From the NCBI RefSeq assembly GCF_015356755.1, contig NZ_JADFCO010000063.1, forward strand, positions 248,001 to 312,000: a stretch of 64,000 nucleotides of DNA, written 5' to 3'. Each line of letters starts with the position of its first letter. The stretch's first letter is position 1. The position numbers and the translations under genes are program-made. The notes beneath the pieces are model-generated. The model worked only from the letters and a program-made list of their open reading frames with translations. It searched no databases and was not told where the DNA came from. This DNA comes from Nonlabens antarcticus (lineage in GTDB: Bacteria > Bacteroidota > Bacteroidia > Flavobacteriales > Flavobacteriaceae). Below, piece after piece: positions 16,929-25,249 of this stretch.

Positions 16929-17936
16929 CTACCACTTAATCACAGCACTTCCCCAGGTAAATCCACTACCGAAAGCGGCAAGAACAACCATGTCTCCTTC
17001 CTTTATTTTGCCTTCTTCCCAGGCTTCAGTCAACGCGATTGGAATAGATGCCGCAGTGGTATTCCCGTATTTCTGGATGTTATTGTAGACCTTATCATCG
17101 GGTAATTGAAACTTCTTCTGGATAAATTGAGAGATGCGTAAGTTGGCTTGATGCGGAATCAACATATCTATATCAGCAACCTCCAGATTATTTGCTTTTA
17201 ACCCTTCCATAATAACTTCACTAAATCGAACCACCGCGTTTTTAAAAACAAATTGCCCGTTCATATAAGGGAAGTAAGGAATGTCTTCTTGCGGATTCTC
17301 TTCTAAAATCTGCGGCACCCAGTATTCTGTAGAAGGTCCACGTAACGAAAGTTCCAGTGCATGTTTTCCCTCACTGTGCAAGTGTGTGGAAAGAATACCG
17401 TGACCTTCCTTATCAGATCTGGTTAAGACAGCAGCTCCCGCTCCATCGCCGAAGATTACACTCACACTCCTACCACGAGTGGAAAAATCCAGTCCGCCAC
17501 TGTGGTTTTCAGACCCTATGACTAAAACATTTTTATACATCCCAGTCTTAATGAACTGATCTGCCACAGAAAGTCCATAAATAAAACCACTACACTGATT
17601 TCTAACATCTAACGCTGGGCACGTATGGATATCTAGCAATTCCTGTACTTGAACGCCACAACCTGGAAAATAGTAATCTGGAGATAATGTGGCAAAAACA
17701 ATCAGGTCTATGTCATCTTTAGATATTTTAGCACGTTCTAACGCGATTTTGGCTGCTTTCACACCCATTGTTGCAGTCGTATTATCGTCCTCTTTTGTAA
17801 TGTGATGACGTTCTTTAATTCCCGTACGCTCCTGGATCCAGGCATCATTTGTATCCATGATCCCGGCAAGATCATCATTTGTCACTATATTTTCTGGAAC
17901 ATATTTTCCCATTCCAGCTATTCGAGAAGTATACAT
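16929..17936 (-). CDS. 3-oxoacyl-ACP synthase III family protein (FabH-like)
   Basis: 335 residues of thiolase fold. The Cys-His-Asn triad is in place: Cys115 in VRNQCSGFIYG, His262 in IPHQANLRIS and Asn292 in KYGNTTAASIP. Other family motifs are ERTGIKERH, IFGDGAGAAVL and the C-terminal AFGSGFTWGSAVIKW. FabH enzymes start fatty acid synthesis by condensing acyl-CoA with malonyl-ACP. This copy stands alone and not in a fab operon, so it may be a paralog for special acyl primers. It is divergent from the AlkB-like gene and ends 20 bp from the right palindrome of the transposase locus. Confidence 0.88.
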   Translation of the reverse strand: MYTSRIAGMGKYVPENIVTNDDLAGIMDTNDAWIQERTGIKERHHITKEDDNTTATMGVKAAKIALERAKISKDDIDLIVFATLSPDYYFPGCGVQVQELLDIHTCPALDVRNQCSGFIYGLSVADQFIKTGMYKNVLVIGSENHSGGLDFSTRGRSVSVIFGDGAGAAVLTRSDKEGHGILSTHLHSEGKHALELSLRGPSTEYWVPQILEENPQEDIPYFPYMNGQFVFKNAVVRFSEVIMEGLKANNLEVADIDMLIPHQANLRISQFIQKKFQLPDDKVYNNIQKYGNTTAASIPIALTEAWEEGKIKEGDMVVLAAFGSGFTWGSAVIKW

Positions 17937-17940
17937 ATCT

Positions 17941-17948
17941 TATTTTTG
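17941..17948 (+). promoter_or_regulatory. Possible promoter -7 box of the AlkB-like gene
   Basis: TATTTTTG on the plus strand, 64 nt before ATG 18013. Confidence 0.35.
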
Positions 17949-18012
17949 AATGTGTAGCAAGATACGCTCTAGCCTACTTTCAACGCTAGCGAACTTCTTT
18001 ATTTTAGTATGC

Positions 18013-18624
18013 ATGCATAACAAATTACATTCGTTTATCAATCTCGGGTTCCCTGATGCTGACGTGCAGTATGACGGAGGTTTTTACGCTTTCGCGAAAG
18101 CGGAACAACTCTTCAGCACCCTGCAACAAGAGATTCCATGGCGGCAAAACGAGATCACCGTGTTTGGAAAAACCTATAATGAACCACGATTGACGCAGTT
18201 GTATGGCGATGACCAAATGGAATACAGTTATAGTGGGATCGCGTTCAAAGCACTCGAATGGTCTCCCGCTATGAAATCCATCAAAGAAGATGTGGAAAAA
18301 GCGACGGGTTACCGGTTTAATATTTGTCTAGCCAACTTCTATCGCGACGGCAGCGATTCTAACGGCTGGCACGCAGATAATGAGAAGGAGTTGGGCCGCA
18401 ATCCTGTAATTGCTTCCATCAGTCTGGGACAGGAACGATTTTTTCACTTGCGGCATAACAAGAACAAAGAGTGGCGCTATAAATTCCCATTACAAAACGG
18501 AAGTCTACTGCTTATGGCAGGAGAAACACAACATACTTATAAGCACCAAGTAGCAAAAACCAAACACCAGATCCACCCGCGCATTAACCTGACGTTTAGA
18601 AAAGTCATCGATAGCTGTTCTTAA
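18013..18624 (+). CDS. AlkB-like 2-oxoglutarate/Fe(II) dioxygenase
   Basis: 203 residues of the AlkB fold. Iron ligands are His120 and Asp122 (NGWHADNE) and His178 (in THTYKHQVAK-like context). 2-oxoglutarate is bound by Arg190 and Arg196 (HPRINLTFR). EPRLTQLYGD and NFYRDGSDSNGWHAD match AlkB/ALKBH2-like repair enzymes. These remove N1-methyladenine and N3-methylcytosine lesions by oxidative demethylation. ATG 18013 is chosen; the upstream frame to 17950 would place residues over the promoter region. The dispersed palindrome at 18087-18102 gives AFAKA near residue 26. Confidence 0.87.
   Translation: MHNKLHSFINLGFPDADVQYDGGFYAFAKAEQLFSTLQQEIPWRQNEITVFGKTYNEPRLTQLYGDDQMEYSYSGIAFKALEWSPAMKSIKEDVEKATGYRFNICLANFYRDGSDSNGWHADNEKELGRNPVIASISLGQERFFHLRHNKNKEWRYKFPLQNGSLLLMAGETQHTYKHQVAKTKHQIHPRINLTFRKVIDSCS
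18087..18102. repeat. Dispersed 16-bp palindrome (exact copy)
   Basis: Exact cgctttcgcgaaagcg inside the AlkB-like gene, read as AFAKA. Confidence 0.95.
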
Positions 18625-18629
18625 CTTTG
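18622..18629 (+). promoter_or_regulatory. Promoter -7 box of the DUF2805 gene
   Basis: TAACTTTG overlaps the stop codon of the AlkB-like gene and lies 39 nt before ATG 18669. Confidence 0.5.
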
Positions 18630-18668
18630 CATTTGTAAACTAATAACAAGTGAATCGACTATTAATAT

Positions 18669-18965
18669 ATGGCCAAAGCAAAAGAACTTATTGAAGACCT
18701 AGACGAACGCTCTATCGACCGCATTATCGAGATGGCCTGGGAAGACCGCACGCCTTTTAGTGCTATTGAATTCCAATTCGGTGTTTCTGAAAGCGAAGTG
18801 ATTAAAATTATGCGGGACCAGATGAAAGCCAGCAGCTTCAGAATGTGGCGGGCACGCGTTCAGGACAGACCTACAAAACATGTCGCACTGCGTGATCCAG
18901 AAATGGACCGATTTAAATGCAACCGCCAGCGAGCGATTAGTCACAATAAGATTTCTAAGAGGTAA
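18669..18965 (+). CDS. DUF2805 / TIGR03643 family protein
   Basis: 98 residues. IDRIIEMAWEDRTPFSAIEF is followed by QFGVSESEVIKIMRDQM and SSFRMWRARVQDRPTKH, which I recognise as the TIGR03643/DUF2805 family. The first half looks like a helix-turn-helix, and the tail (DRFKCNRQRAISHNKISKR) is strongly basic, so a nucleic-acid-binding role is plausible but unproven. It follows the AlkB-like gene by 44 bp and has its own promoter box inside the end of that gene. Confidence 0.82.
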   Translation: MAKAKELIEDLDERSIDRIIEMAWEDRTPFSAIEFQFGVSESEVIKIMRDQMKASSFRMWRARVQDRPTKHVALRDPEMDRFKCNRQRAISHNKISKR

Positions 18966-19465
18966 GTGTTTTCTAAAATTAGAACCTCCTTCAATTGTCA
19001 ATCTTCATGAGATGAAAAGATAAAAGCGAACAGTTCAACCGCCGATACACAACATCTAGGTTTGATATTCTTAGCTGAGGCCTGATGAGTTGTTTCAACT
19101 TTGAAAATCAGTGATATCTCAATATTCACATATTTAATATTCCTTAAAAGGATTATCAATTAAGGTTCATATTTGATAAAAATATTTGCTTAATGATCAT
19201 TTATTTCAATAGTAGATGCTCTATTCTATTTTGAAAATCTTTCAATTTTAATACAGATTCGAAAAAAGATACTGAAAAGCTTCTGTTTTTAGATACAGTG
19301 AAATATTGACGTCTGGCTCAAGTTTAGCCAATCGACTCAAACTTTAAAATTTTACGGCTTCAGTACTATCCCTTTTTAATGGTAACCTGATCGTCTTTCT
19401 ACTTTCTCCCTCACTTAAAAATTCCTTATAAAATAAATGTACTTCAAGATCAGGATTTCAAAAAG
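18966..19465. other. Gene-free AT-rich interval
   Basis: About 500 bp with no credible coding frame, no tRNA and no clear pseudogene. The sequence is AT-rich with frequent stops in all frames. Only its right end, with the promoter/operator of the next operon, can be interpreted. Confidence 0.6.
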
Positions 19466-19487
19466 TATTTAGATATTTGACTAAATA
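19466..19487 (+). promoter_or_regulatory. Putative operator of the SdpR-like repressor
   Basis: A perfect inverted repeat, tatttag-8 nt-ctaaata, is centred on a near-consensus -7 box (gatatttg) 11 nt before the regulator ATG. This layout fits autorepression by an ArsR-fold dimer. Confidence 0.5.
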
Positions 19488-19497
19488 ACTAACTGTA

Positions 19498-19752
19498 ATG
19501 AATCCGCTGTTTAAAGCTTTGAACGATCCTACCCGAAGAGAAATTCTTGAAATCCTCAAGGATAAGGACCTTAATGCTGGCGAGATCGCAGATCATTTTG
19601 ATATCTCAAAACCTAGTATTTCACATCATCTCGATCTGCTCAAAAGAGCAAGTTTGATCACGGGAACTAAAGAAGGTCAATTCATTAATTATTCTATCAA
19701 CACCACAGTGATGGACGATTTACTCCAGTGGATCTTAAAACTAAAATCTTAA
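19498..19752 (+). CDS. ArsR-family autorepressor, SdpR-like
   Basis: 84 residues, one winged helix-turn-helix: MNPLFKALNDPTRREILEIL, then LNAGEIADHFDISKPSISHH (recognition helix) and the wing KEGQFINYSIN. There is no Cys metal site, which points to the SdpR subgroup rather than metal sensors. In Bacillus, SdpR represses the sdpRI operon and is titrated by the membrane protein SdpI. Here the next gene, 3 bp on, encodes an SdpI-type protein, so the pair is conserved. An inverted repeat over the promoter is the likely binding site. Confidence 0.85.
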   Translation: MNPLFKALNDPTRREILEILKDKDLNAGEIADHFDISKPSISHHLDLLKRASLITGTKEGQFINYSINTTVMDDLLQWILKLKS

Positions 19753-19755
19753 CCT

Positions 19756-20409
19756 ATGAAAACTTCAAAAACAACGGAGGCTGTCCTTATCATTCTCACT
19801 TTAATTCCACTGTTGTACCTGGCTGGGATTTATACTTCTGTGGCAGATCAAGTTCCCATGCATTTTGATGCCAGTGGAAATGCAGATAGATATGGTCATA
19901 AATCTGAATTATGGATCATCCCTTTAGTGCTGAATGTGTCCTTGTACTTATTGTTTAAATATTTTCCAAAACTTGATTCCAAAAAGCAGTTCCACAAAAT
20001 GGAAAATAAGTACACCTATGTGCGCATGGCGTTGACCTTGTTCTTGACCGTACTCTCTTGTGGGATAATTTTTATCTCCACGAGTAATTCTACAGAAGCT
20101 CCGGTCAACTGGCTCTATGGACTAACAGGGTTGATGTTTATATTTCTGGGAAACTACATGCCTGCAATGAAGCCCAATTATTTTATAGGAATTCGCACTC
20201 CATGGACTTTAGAGAATGAAACGGTATGGCGCAAAACACATCAAGTAGGCGCTTGGGTTTTTATAGCTTCTGGCTTTTTGATCATTCTATCCTGTTTCCT
20301 GCTGTCAAATTTCGCCATACTTTTCGTTGTTCTTGGCATAACGATTGTCATAGTATTGTTCAGCACTATTTACAGTTATCTTGTTTTCAAAAAACTAAAT
20401 CATGAATAG
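19756..20409 (+). CDS. SdpI family membrane protein (DUF1648)
   Basis: 217 residues with about six membrane spans. The N-terminal DUF1648 signature is PMHFDASGNADRYGHKSE; MKPNYFIGIRTPWTLENETV and WRKTHQVGAWVF are the SdpI-domain signature. SdpI in Bacillus subtilis gives immunity to the SDP toxin and senses it for SdpR. No toxin gene is visible here, so in this organism the pair may answer another envelope signal. It lies between the repressor (3-bp gap) and the hydrolase (8-bp overlap), which makes a three-gene operon. Confidence 0.85.
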   Translation: MKTSKTTEAVLIILTLIPLLYLAGIYTSVADQVPMHFDASGNADRYGHKSELWIIPLVLNVSLYLLFKYFPKLDSKKQFHKMENKYTYVRMALTLFLTVLSCGIIFISTSNSTEAPVNWLYGLTGLMFIFLGNYMPAMKPNYFIGIRTPWTLENETVWRKTHQVGAWVFIASGFLIILSCFLLSNFAILFVVLGITIVIVLFSTIYSYLVFKKLNHE

Positions 20410-21352
20410 ATTTCTCATTTTCCTATTACTTCCTGCTTTTGCATTTGCCCAGAATACCTTCAAAATGAATAATTCTGAGTCAAGCACTTCTAAAGCTACT
20501 CAGATTGATATCAATGATGATATTAAGGGAACTCTACTAATCCCAGCAATAGATAAAAAGGTGCCACTTGTCATTTTATTTACAGGAAGTGGTCCTAACG
20601 ATCGCAACGGGAATTCTATGATGACCAGAAATGATAGTCACAAACAACTGGCGCAAGCTTTAGATTCGGCTGGAATTGCTTCCTATAGATTTGACAAACG
20701 CACTTTTACCATGCTCAAGGAACGTCGCATGAAAGTTGATGTTTCTTTCAATGATTTTGTTACAGATGCAAAATCGGTGGTAGCAAACTTTGCAGGTGAT
20801 CAACGGTTTTCTAAAATCATTCTTGCAGGTCACAGTCAAGGCTCGCTAGTAGCAATGCTCGCCATAGATGAGAGTATTGACGGCTTTATTTCCATTGGTG
20901 GCGCAGCAGATGAGATCGATGCTATTGTGGTGCAACAAATCGCGGCACAGGCCCCTGGACTGGATAAAGAAGCTGCGAAGGTTTTTAGACAAATGCGCTC
21001 TCAGGACTCACTGGTTTCTGATGTAAACCCGGTTCTGGCTTCAATGCTGGGTCCAGAAATTCAACCTTTTATGGAATCCTGGATGGCTTATAATCCTAAG
21101 GAAATCATTAAAGATGTGAAAATTCCAGTGCTGATTATCAATGGCACCAGAGATCGTCAAGTTAATGTAGATCAAGCTGAAAAATTACACGCTGCATTGC
21201 CTGCATCTAAGTTGGTTATCATTGAAAACATGAACCACATTTTCAAGAAAGTAGGTCAAGATGATATCATGGCTGCAAAAAGTTATACGGACCCTAGTTT
21301 CAAATTACATCCAGAACTCATTGAATCGATCATTTCCTTTGTAAAGCATTAA
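20402..21352 (+). CDS. Secreted alpha/beta hydrolase
   Basis: 316 residues with a signal peptide (MNRFLIFLLLPAFAFAQ). The alpha/beta-hydrolase core has the oxyanion region LFTGSGPNDRNG, the nucleophile elbow GHSQGS and the late INGTRDRQVN (acid). The catalytic His is in ENMNHIFKKVG. It should be a periplasmic or surface esterase/peptidase-like enzyme; the substrate is unknown. The 8-bp overlap with the SdpI gene shows it belongs to the sdpRI-like operon and is likely under the same repressor, an unusual third member. Confidence 0.82.
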   Translation: MNRFLIFLLLPAFAFAQNTFKMNNSESSTSKATQIDINDDIKGTLLIPAIDKKVPLVILFTGSGPNDRNGNSMMTRNDSHKQLAQALDSAGIASYRFDKRTFTMLKERRMKVDVSFNDFVTDAKSVVANFAGDQRFSKIILAGHSQGSLVAMLAIDESIDGFISIGGAADEIDAIVVQQIAAQAPGLDKEAAKVFRQMRSQDSLVSDVNPVLASMLGPEIQPFMESWMAYNPKEIIKDVKIPVLIINGTRDRQVNVDQAEKLHAALPASKLVIIENMNHIFKKVGQDDIMAAKSYTDPSFKLHPELIESIISFVKH

Positions 21353-21366
21353 GATTATTACAAGTA

Positions 21367-21382
21367 CGCTTTCGCGAAAGCG
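21367..21382. repeat. Dispersed 16-bp palindrome (exact copy, intergenic)
   Basis: Exact cgctttcgcgaaagcg, 14 bp after the hydrolase stop. Confidence 0.95.
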
Positions 21383-21493
21383 GTGTAACCTAAGTTTCAC
21401 ACCATAAAAATATTTCCTCAAATGCTATTCTAATTGAGAATGGACGATCGGGCCTAAAGTTGTATTTTGGCAGACTATCCATTTCAATACAAT

Positions 21494-22810
21494 ATGATAT
21501 TACAAGAAGTACTCGTTGACACAGCACCATTCATCACGGAAGATTCGGTTGTTTTTGGACTATTAATGATAGCGCTGGGTTTTGTGTTTTATACCTCTTC
21601 TCAAACTACTGGCTTTTGGGGCAAATTTTACAAGTACGTTCCCGCATTATTAATGTGCTATTTGATCCCCTCTATTTTGAGTTCTACTGGGATTATAGGA
21701 ACGGAATGGAAAGAACTGGAAGATGGCGTGCTGGTAGAGAAATCATCTTCACTTTATCAAATGGCTTCCAGATACCTATTACCTGCAGCATTAGTATTGA
21801 TGACCTTGAGCATTGATCTAAAGGCGGTATTTAATCTGGGTCCCAAAGCGTTAATCATGTTCCTCACTGGAAGTGTAGGAATCATCATAGGTGGACCCAT
21901 TGCCTTGATGATTTTTATTTCCATAAGTCCAGAATCGTTTGACGCTACTGGTGCAGATGCTATATGGCGTGGATTGAGCACCATCGCTGGAAGCTGGATA
22001 GGTGGTGGCGCAAATCAAGCTGCCATGTTAGAGGTCTATGGTTACAATCAAGAATTATTTGGAGGTGTGTTACTGGTAGATATTATTGTGGCAAACCTCT
22101 GGATGGCTATGATTCTTCTAGGAATAGGTTCTTCCGCAAGGTTTGATAAGTGGACTGGCGCTGACGTTAGTTCCATTGAAAAACTCAAGCAAAAAGTAAA
22201 TGCTTATTCTCAAAGTGTGAAACGAGAAGCTTCCTTTACAGATATGATGGTCATTTTGGGAATAGGTTTTGGCGCGGTCGCAATTGCGAGATTTACAGGA
22301 GATTATCTGGGAGATATGATGGATAGCAACCCAGCAGTAGCAGATAATATTTATTTGAGTTTCTTGACTAGTAAATTCTTTTGGTTGATTTCTATAGCAA
22401 CAGTAATAGGCATCATCCTTTCCTATACACCTCTTAAAAAATATGAAGGTGCTGGCGCTTCTCGCATCGGTAGTATATTTATTTACATACTAGTGGCAAC
22501 GATAGGTGTTCATATGGACTTAAGTACCATATTAGAAAATCCACTATTAATCCTTGTAGGTATCGTTTGGATGGCCATTCATGCAGGATTGTTGATTCTC
22601 ATGGCAAAATTAATTAAGGCTCCTTATTTCTTTCTTGCAGTAGGAAGTCAAGCAAATGTAGGCGGTGCTGCCAGCGCACCTGTAGTTGCGGCAGAGTTTC
22701 ATCCATCTTTAACAACAGTAGGGGTTCTTCTTGCCGTTTTTGGATATGTGGTAGGGACTGTGGGTGCTATTGCTTGTACCATATTGATGCAAATTGTTGC
22801 AACCGCCTAA
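21494..22810 (+). CDS. DUF819 family membrane protein (YjcL-like)
   Basis: 438 residues with about twelve membrane spans. It begins MILQEVLVDTAPFITEDSVV. Glycine-rich helices such as TIAGSWIGGGANQAAM and VGSQANVGGAASAPVVAAEF form the two inverted repeats of the DUF819 family, which resembles carboxylate/solute transporters. The transported substrate is not known. The ATG at 21494 is preferred over a TTG at 21467 that would add nine residues. Both neighbours are on the same strand, but the gaps (141 and 45 bp) suggest separate promoters. Confidence 0.85.
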   Translation: MILQEVLVDTAPFITEDSVVFGLLMIALGFVFYTSSQTTGFWGKFYKYVPALLMCYLIPSILSSTGIIGTEWKELEDGVLVEKSSSLYQMASRYLLPAALVLMTLSIDLKAVFNLGPKALIMFLTGSVGIIIGGPIALMIFISISPESFDATGADAIWRGLSTIAGSWIGGGANQAAMLEVYGYNQELFGGVLLVDIIVANLWMAMILLGIGSSARFDKWTGADVSSIEKLKQKVNAYSQSVKREASFTDMMVILGIGFGAVAIARFTGDYLGDMMDSNPAVADNIYLSFLTSKFFWLISIATVIGIILSYTPLKKYEGAGASRIGSIFIYILVATIGVHMDLSTILENPLLILVGIVWMAIHAGLLILMAKLIKAPYFFLAVGSQANVGGAASAPVVAAEFHPSLTTVGVLLAVFGYVVGTVGAIACTILMQIVATA

Positions 22811-22855
22811 AAGTTTAAAAGTTTACACGCATATTTGCACTCTGAAAAAAAAGCT

Positions 22856-23566
22856 ATGAGAACCTGTATTTATATCATTTTGAGCCTGATTATATTTTCG
22901 TCCTGCACAGAGGATACTTCTAACAATCTTACCATTAACGGTAATGTAAAAGGTCTAAAAGTAGGTAAACTCATTCTCCAGAAAATTCAAGATTCAGTTC
23001 TTGTAAATCTCGACAGTGTACAAATTGACGGCGACGGTAAATTCTCACTAACTACTTTTATTGAGGAACCTCAAATATTATATCTCTACCTAGATAAAAA
23101 AGATGGAACCGTCTATGATGACCGACTTACATTTTTTGCACAGGATACTATTATGAGTATTAATACTACTTTGGAAAAGTTTGAAAATGATGCAGTGATT
23201 ACAGGTTCTAAAAATCAGGAGATCCTAAATGTGTTTAACGGCAACATAGAGAAATTAAATCAAACCTATACAGAACTGATGAAACGTAGCATGACGTTGC
23301 AACAACAAGAATCCCCCTCTCAAGAAGATATTGAGCAGCTGGATGTAGATTACGATAAGTATTTGCGCAAGCGTGTTTTGTATGCCTTGAGCTTTGCGAC
23401 CGTAAATAAAGATAAAGAAGTGGCACCGTATATCTTGGTGCAAGAAGGATTTGATACAAATCCAGAGCTATTAGACAGCGTTTATAATCAAATGCCAAAA
23501 AAAATTCAGACAAGTCTTTACGGGAAAGAATTGTCTGAATTGATAAAAGACTTGAAAGAACTCTAG
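22856..23566 (+). CDS. DUF4369-like lipoprotein
   Basis: 236 residues. A lipoprotein signal, MRTCIYIILSLIIFSSC, has the lipidated Cys at 17. A beta-rich domain follows: LTINGNVKGLKVGKLILQK and LDSVQIDGDGKFSLTTFIEE, the pattern of DUF4369 domains that often precede thioredoxin-like domains in Bacteroidota. Here the thioredoxin part is missing; the rest is helical (NGNIEKLNQTYTELMKRSM). It is probably anchored in the outer or inner membrane facing the periplasm. ATG 22856 gives a clean signal peptide; a TTG at 22835 is less likely. The stop overlaps the convergent gene by 4 bp. Confidence 0.75.
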   Translation: MRTCIYIILSLIIFSSCTEDTSNNLTINGNVKGLKVGKLILQKIQDSVLVNLDSVQIDGDGKFSLTTFIEEPQILYLYLDKKDGTVYDDRLTFFAQDTIMSINTTLEKFENDAVITGSKNQEILNVFNGNIEKLNQTYTELMKRSMTLQQQESPSQEDIEQLDVDYDKYLRKRVLYALSFATVNKDKEVAPYILVQEGFDTNPELLDSVYNQMPKKIQTSLYGKELSELIKDLKEL

Positions 23567-23829
23567 AGTTCGTTCACACGCTCGATAAGGGAAGAACCTT
23601 TAGTTTCAAGGTCTGCGCGCACTGCTTGTAAGTGAGCTGCTCTCTTTTCTACTTTTTTATCGTTTACACGTGCAATCAGATCGTCAAATGTTGCGATGCT
23701 GTCGTCGATGATTTTTTCTGATGCTGCTGCATCGCTTTTTGGATTAACCGCTTGTGAGATTAATGCTGCCTCTATGATATCTCCAAGAACATAATTGATG
23801 TCTTGCTTAAGATCTCTAATACTTGCCAT
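23563..23829 (-). CDS. Conserved hypothetical helical protein, 88 aa
   Basis: 88 residues, almost wholly alpha-helical by composition (MASIRDLKQDINYVLGDIIE, later RVNDKKVEKRAAHLQAVRAD). It has no signal peptide, no membrane segment and no Cys. I do not know a named family. Codon use is normal and a perfect promoter box lies 18 nt before the ATG, so it is very probably a real, separately transcribed cytoplasmic gene. Its 3' end overlaps the lipoprotein gene by 4 bp on the opposite strand. No function is proposed. Confidence 0.75.
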   Translation of the reverse strand: MASIRDLKQDINYVLGDIIEAALISQAVNPKSDAAASEKIIDDSIATFDDLIARVNDKKVEKRAAHLQAVRADLETKGSSLIERVNEL

Positions 23830-23846
23830 GATTTAATTTTAGATTG

Positions 23847-23854
23847 CAAAAATA
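23847..23854 (-). promoter_or_regulatory. Promoter -7 box of the 88-aa gene
   Basis: TATTTTTG on the minus strand, 17 nt before the ATG. Confidence 0.5.
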
Positions 23855-23867
23855 GTGAATATTAACG

Positions 23868-24839
23868 CTACAAATGCACCACTAACAATTTCCCATTGCC
23901 AGAGCATCTTGCAGATAAATTTGTCAGTACTGAAGGAATAAGATATGTTTGAGAATTACTGAATTTATAAATCATTCCATCCTGCTCTAACTCACAATCA
24001 TCACCCACGTTCATGAGGATCGTAAAGCTGTCCCTAGGGTGTAAATCAATAGGTTCTTGTCCTTCAAATTGAAGAATATCAGCTAGAAAATAATCAGATC
24101 GCCCTAATTCTTGCACGCCTTGTTCTTGAAAATTGTAAGCGAGTTTGTAATTCTCTGCCTTGGAATAATCTGCCGCAGCGATGGATTGCTCTATATGGAG
24201 ATCTCTGGGTTTGCCTTTATCATCACGACGGTCATAGTCATAAACCCGATAGGTCACATCACTGCTTTGCTGGATTTCTGCAAGCATAATACCTGATCCT
24301 ATCGCATGTATAAATCCAGGTTTTATCAAAAACGCATCCCCCTCTTTTACTTTCTGGGAATTCAATAATGCAGGAAGATTGTTGTTGTGTATCGCTTTCG
24401 CGAAAGCGGACTCTTTACAATTTTCTTTAAAACCTAATGTCAATGTTGCACCTTCAACGGCATCCATCACATACCACATCTCTGTCTTGCCGGAGCTATT
24501 GTGCTTGTCGCGCGCCATGGCATCATCTGGATGTAACTGGATGGATAGATCCTGAGCGGCGTCGATATATTTGATCAAAAGGGGAAATTGTGTCCCGAAT
24601 TGTTCAAATATGCGTTTGCCCATCACTTCCTCGCCGTGGTTTTCTAGTAACCATTTTAAAGACCTCCCTTTAAAACTTCCAGAATCGACAATGGAAATAT
24701 CGTTTCCTACATCACTAATTTCCCAGCTTTCGCCCAATTTAGGAATGAAGGGATGAACTTTTTTAAGTGAATTCAATTTACTGCCACCCCAGATCTTTTC
24801 CTTGTAAATAGGCTGAAATGTTAGGGGATACCAGTTCAT
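23868..24839 (-). CDS. manA: Mannose-6-phosphate isomerase, class I
   Basis: 323 residues of the type I phosphomannose isomerase cupin. PIYKEKIWGGSKL is the start motif. Zinc ligands sit in SIQLHPDDAMA (Gln/His), KTEMWYV (Glu) and KPGFIHAIGSG (His). DVTYRVYDYDRRD carries the catalytic Arg. It interconverts mannose-6-phosphate and fructose-6-phosphate, feeding GDP-mannose and surface glycans. Its ATG overlaps the queD stop by 1 bp (TAATG), so translation is coupled. The palindrome at 24393-24408 inserts AFAKA in a loop. Confidence 0.92.
   Translation of the reverse strand: MNWYPLTFQPIYKEKIWGGSKLNSLKKVHPFIPKLGESWEISDVGNDISIVDSGSFKGRSLKWLLENHGEEVMGKRIFEQFGTQFPLLIKYIDAAQDLSIQLHPDDAMARDKHNSSGKTEMWYVMDAVEGATLTLGFKENCKESAFAKAIHNNNLPALLNSQKVKEGDAFLIKPGFIHAIGSGIMLAEIQQSSDVTYRVYDYDRRDDKGKPRDLHIEQSIAAADYSKAENYKLAYNFQEQGVQELGRSDYFLADILQFEGQEPIDLHPRDSFTILMNVGDDCELEQDGMIYKFSNSQTYLIPSVLTNLSARCSGNGKLLVVHL
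24393..24408. repeat. Dispersed 16-bp palindrome (exact copy)
   Basis: Exact cgctttcgcgaaagcg inside manA, read as AFAKA. Confidence 0.95.
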
Positions 24840-25249
24840 TAATTACCTTTATAGACCACAAAATTACGTGGCGTCTCGAATAACTTCACTTCTAGATCAT
24901 ATTTAGGATCCAGTTGTTCTTTAATCTTATTATAGATCACAAAAGCGATATTTTCTGCAGTAGGATTTAGATCCTTAAATTCTAAAACTTCCTCATTAAG
25001 ATTTTTATGATCCAGCGCATCCTCTACGTGATGCTCAATAATGTCTTTTAATATTTTCAAGTCTATGAGAAAACCCGTTTCTGGATCCACCTCGCCAGTA
25101 ACCCCTACTTCAAGATCATAATTGTGTCCATGATAATGTGGGTTGCTACATTTTCCAAAAATTGATAGATTTTTTTCATCGCTCCAGTCCTTTCGGTATA
25201 AACGATGTGCTGCATTAAAATGGGCTTTTCTGTAGGCTGTTATTCTCAT
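24839..25249 (-). CDS. queD: 6-carboxytetrahydropterin synthase / 6-pyruvoyl-tetrahydropterin synthase family
   Basis: 136 residues of the tunnelling fold. Zinc is bound by His in FNAAHRLYR and by the HYHGHNYDLEV pair. GKCSNPHYHGHNY carries the catalytic Cys, EVGVTGEVDPETGFLIDLK the central strands, and LDHKNLNE and NPTAENIA complete the family. QueD makes 6-carboxy-5,6,7,8-tetrahydropterin for queuosine/preQ0; no other que gene is nearby, so a pterin role is also possible. It is the middle gene of a tightly overlapping trio: 4-bp overlap with idi before it and 1-bp overlap with manA after it. Confidence 0.88.
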   Translation of the reverse strand: MRITAYRKAHFNAAHRLYRKDWSDEKNLSIFGKCSNPHYHGHNYDLEVGVTGEVDPETGFLIDLKILKDIIEHHVEDALDHKNLNEEVLEFKDLNPTAENIAFVIYNKIKEQLDPKYDLEVKLFETPRNFVVYKGN

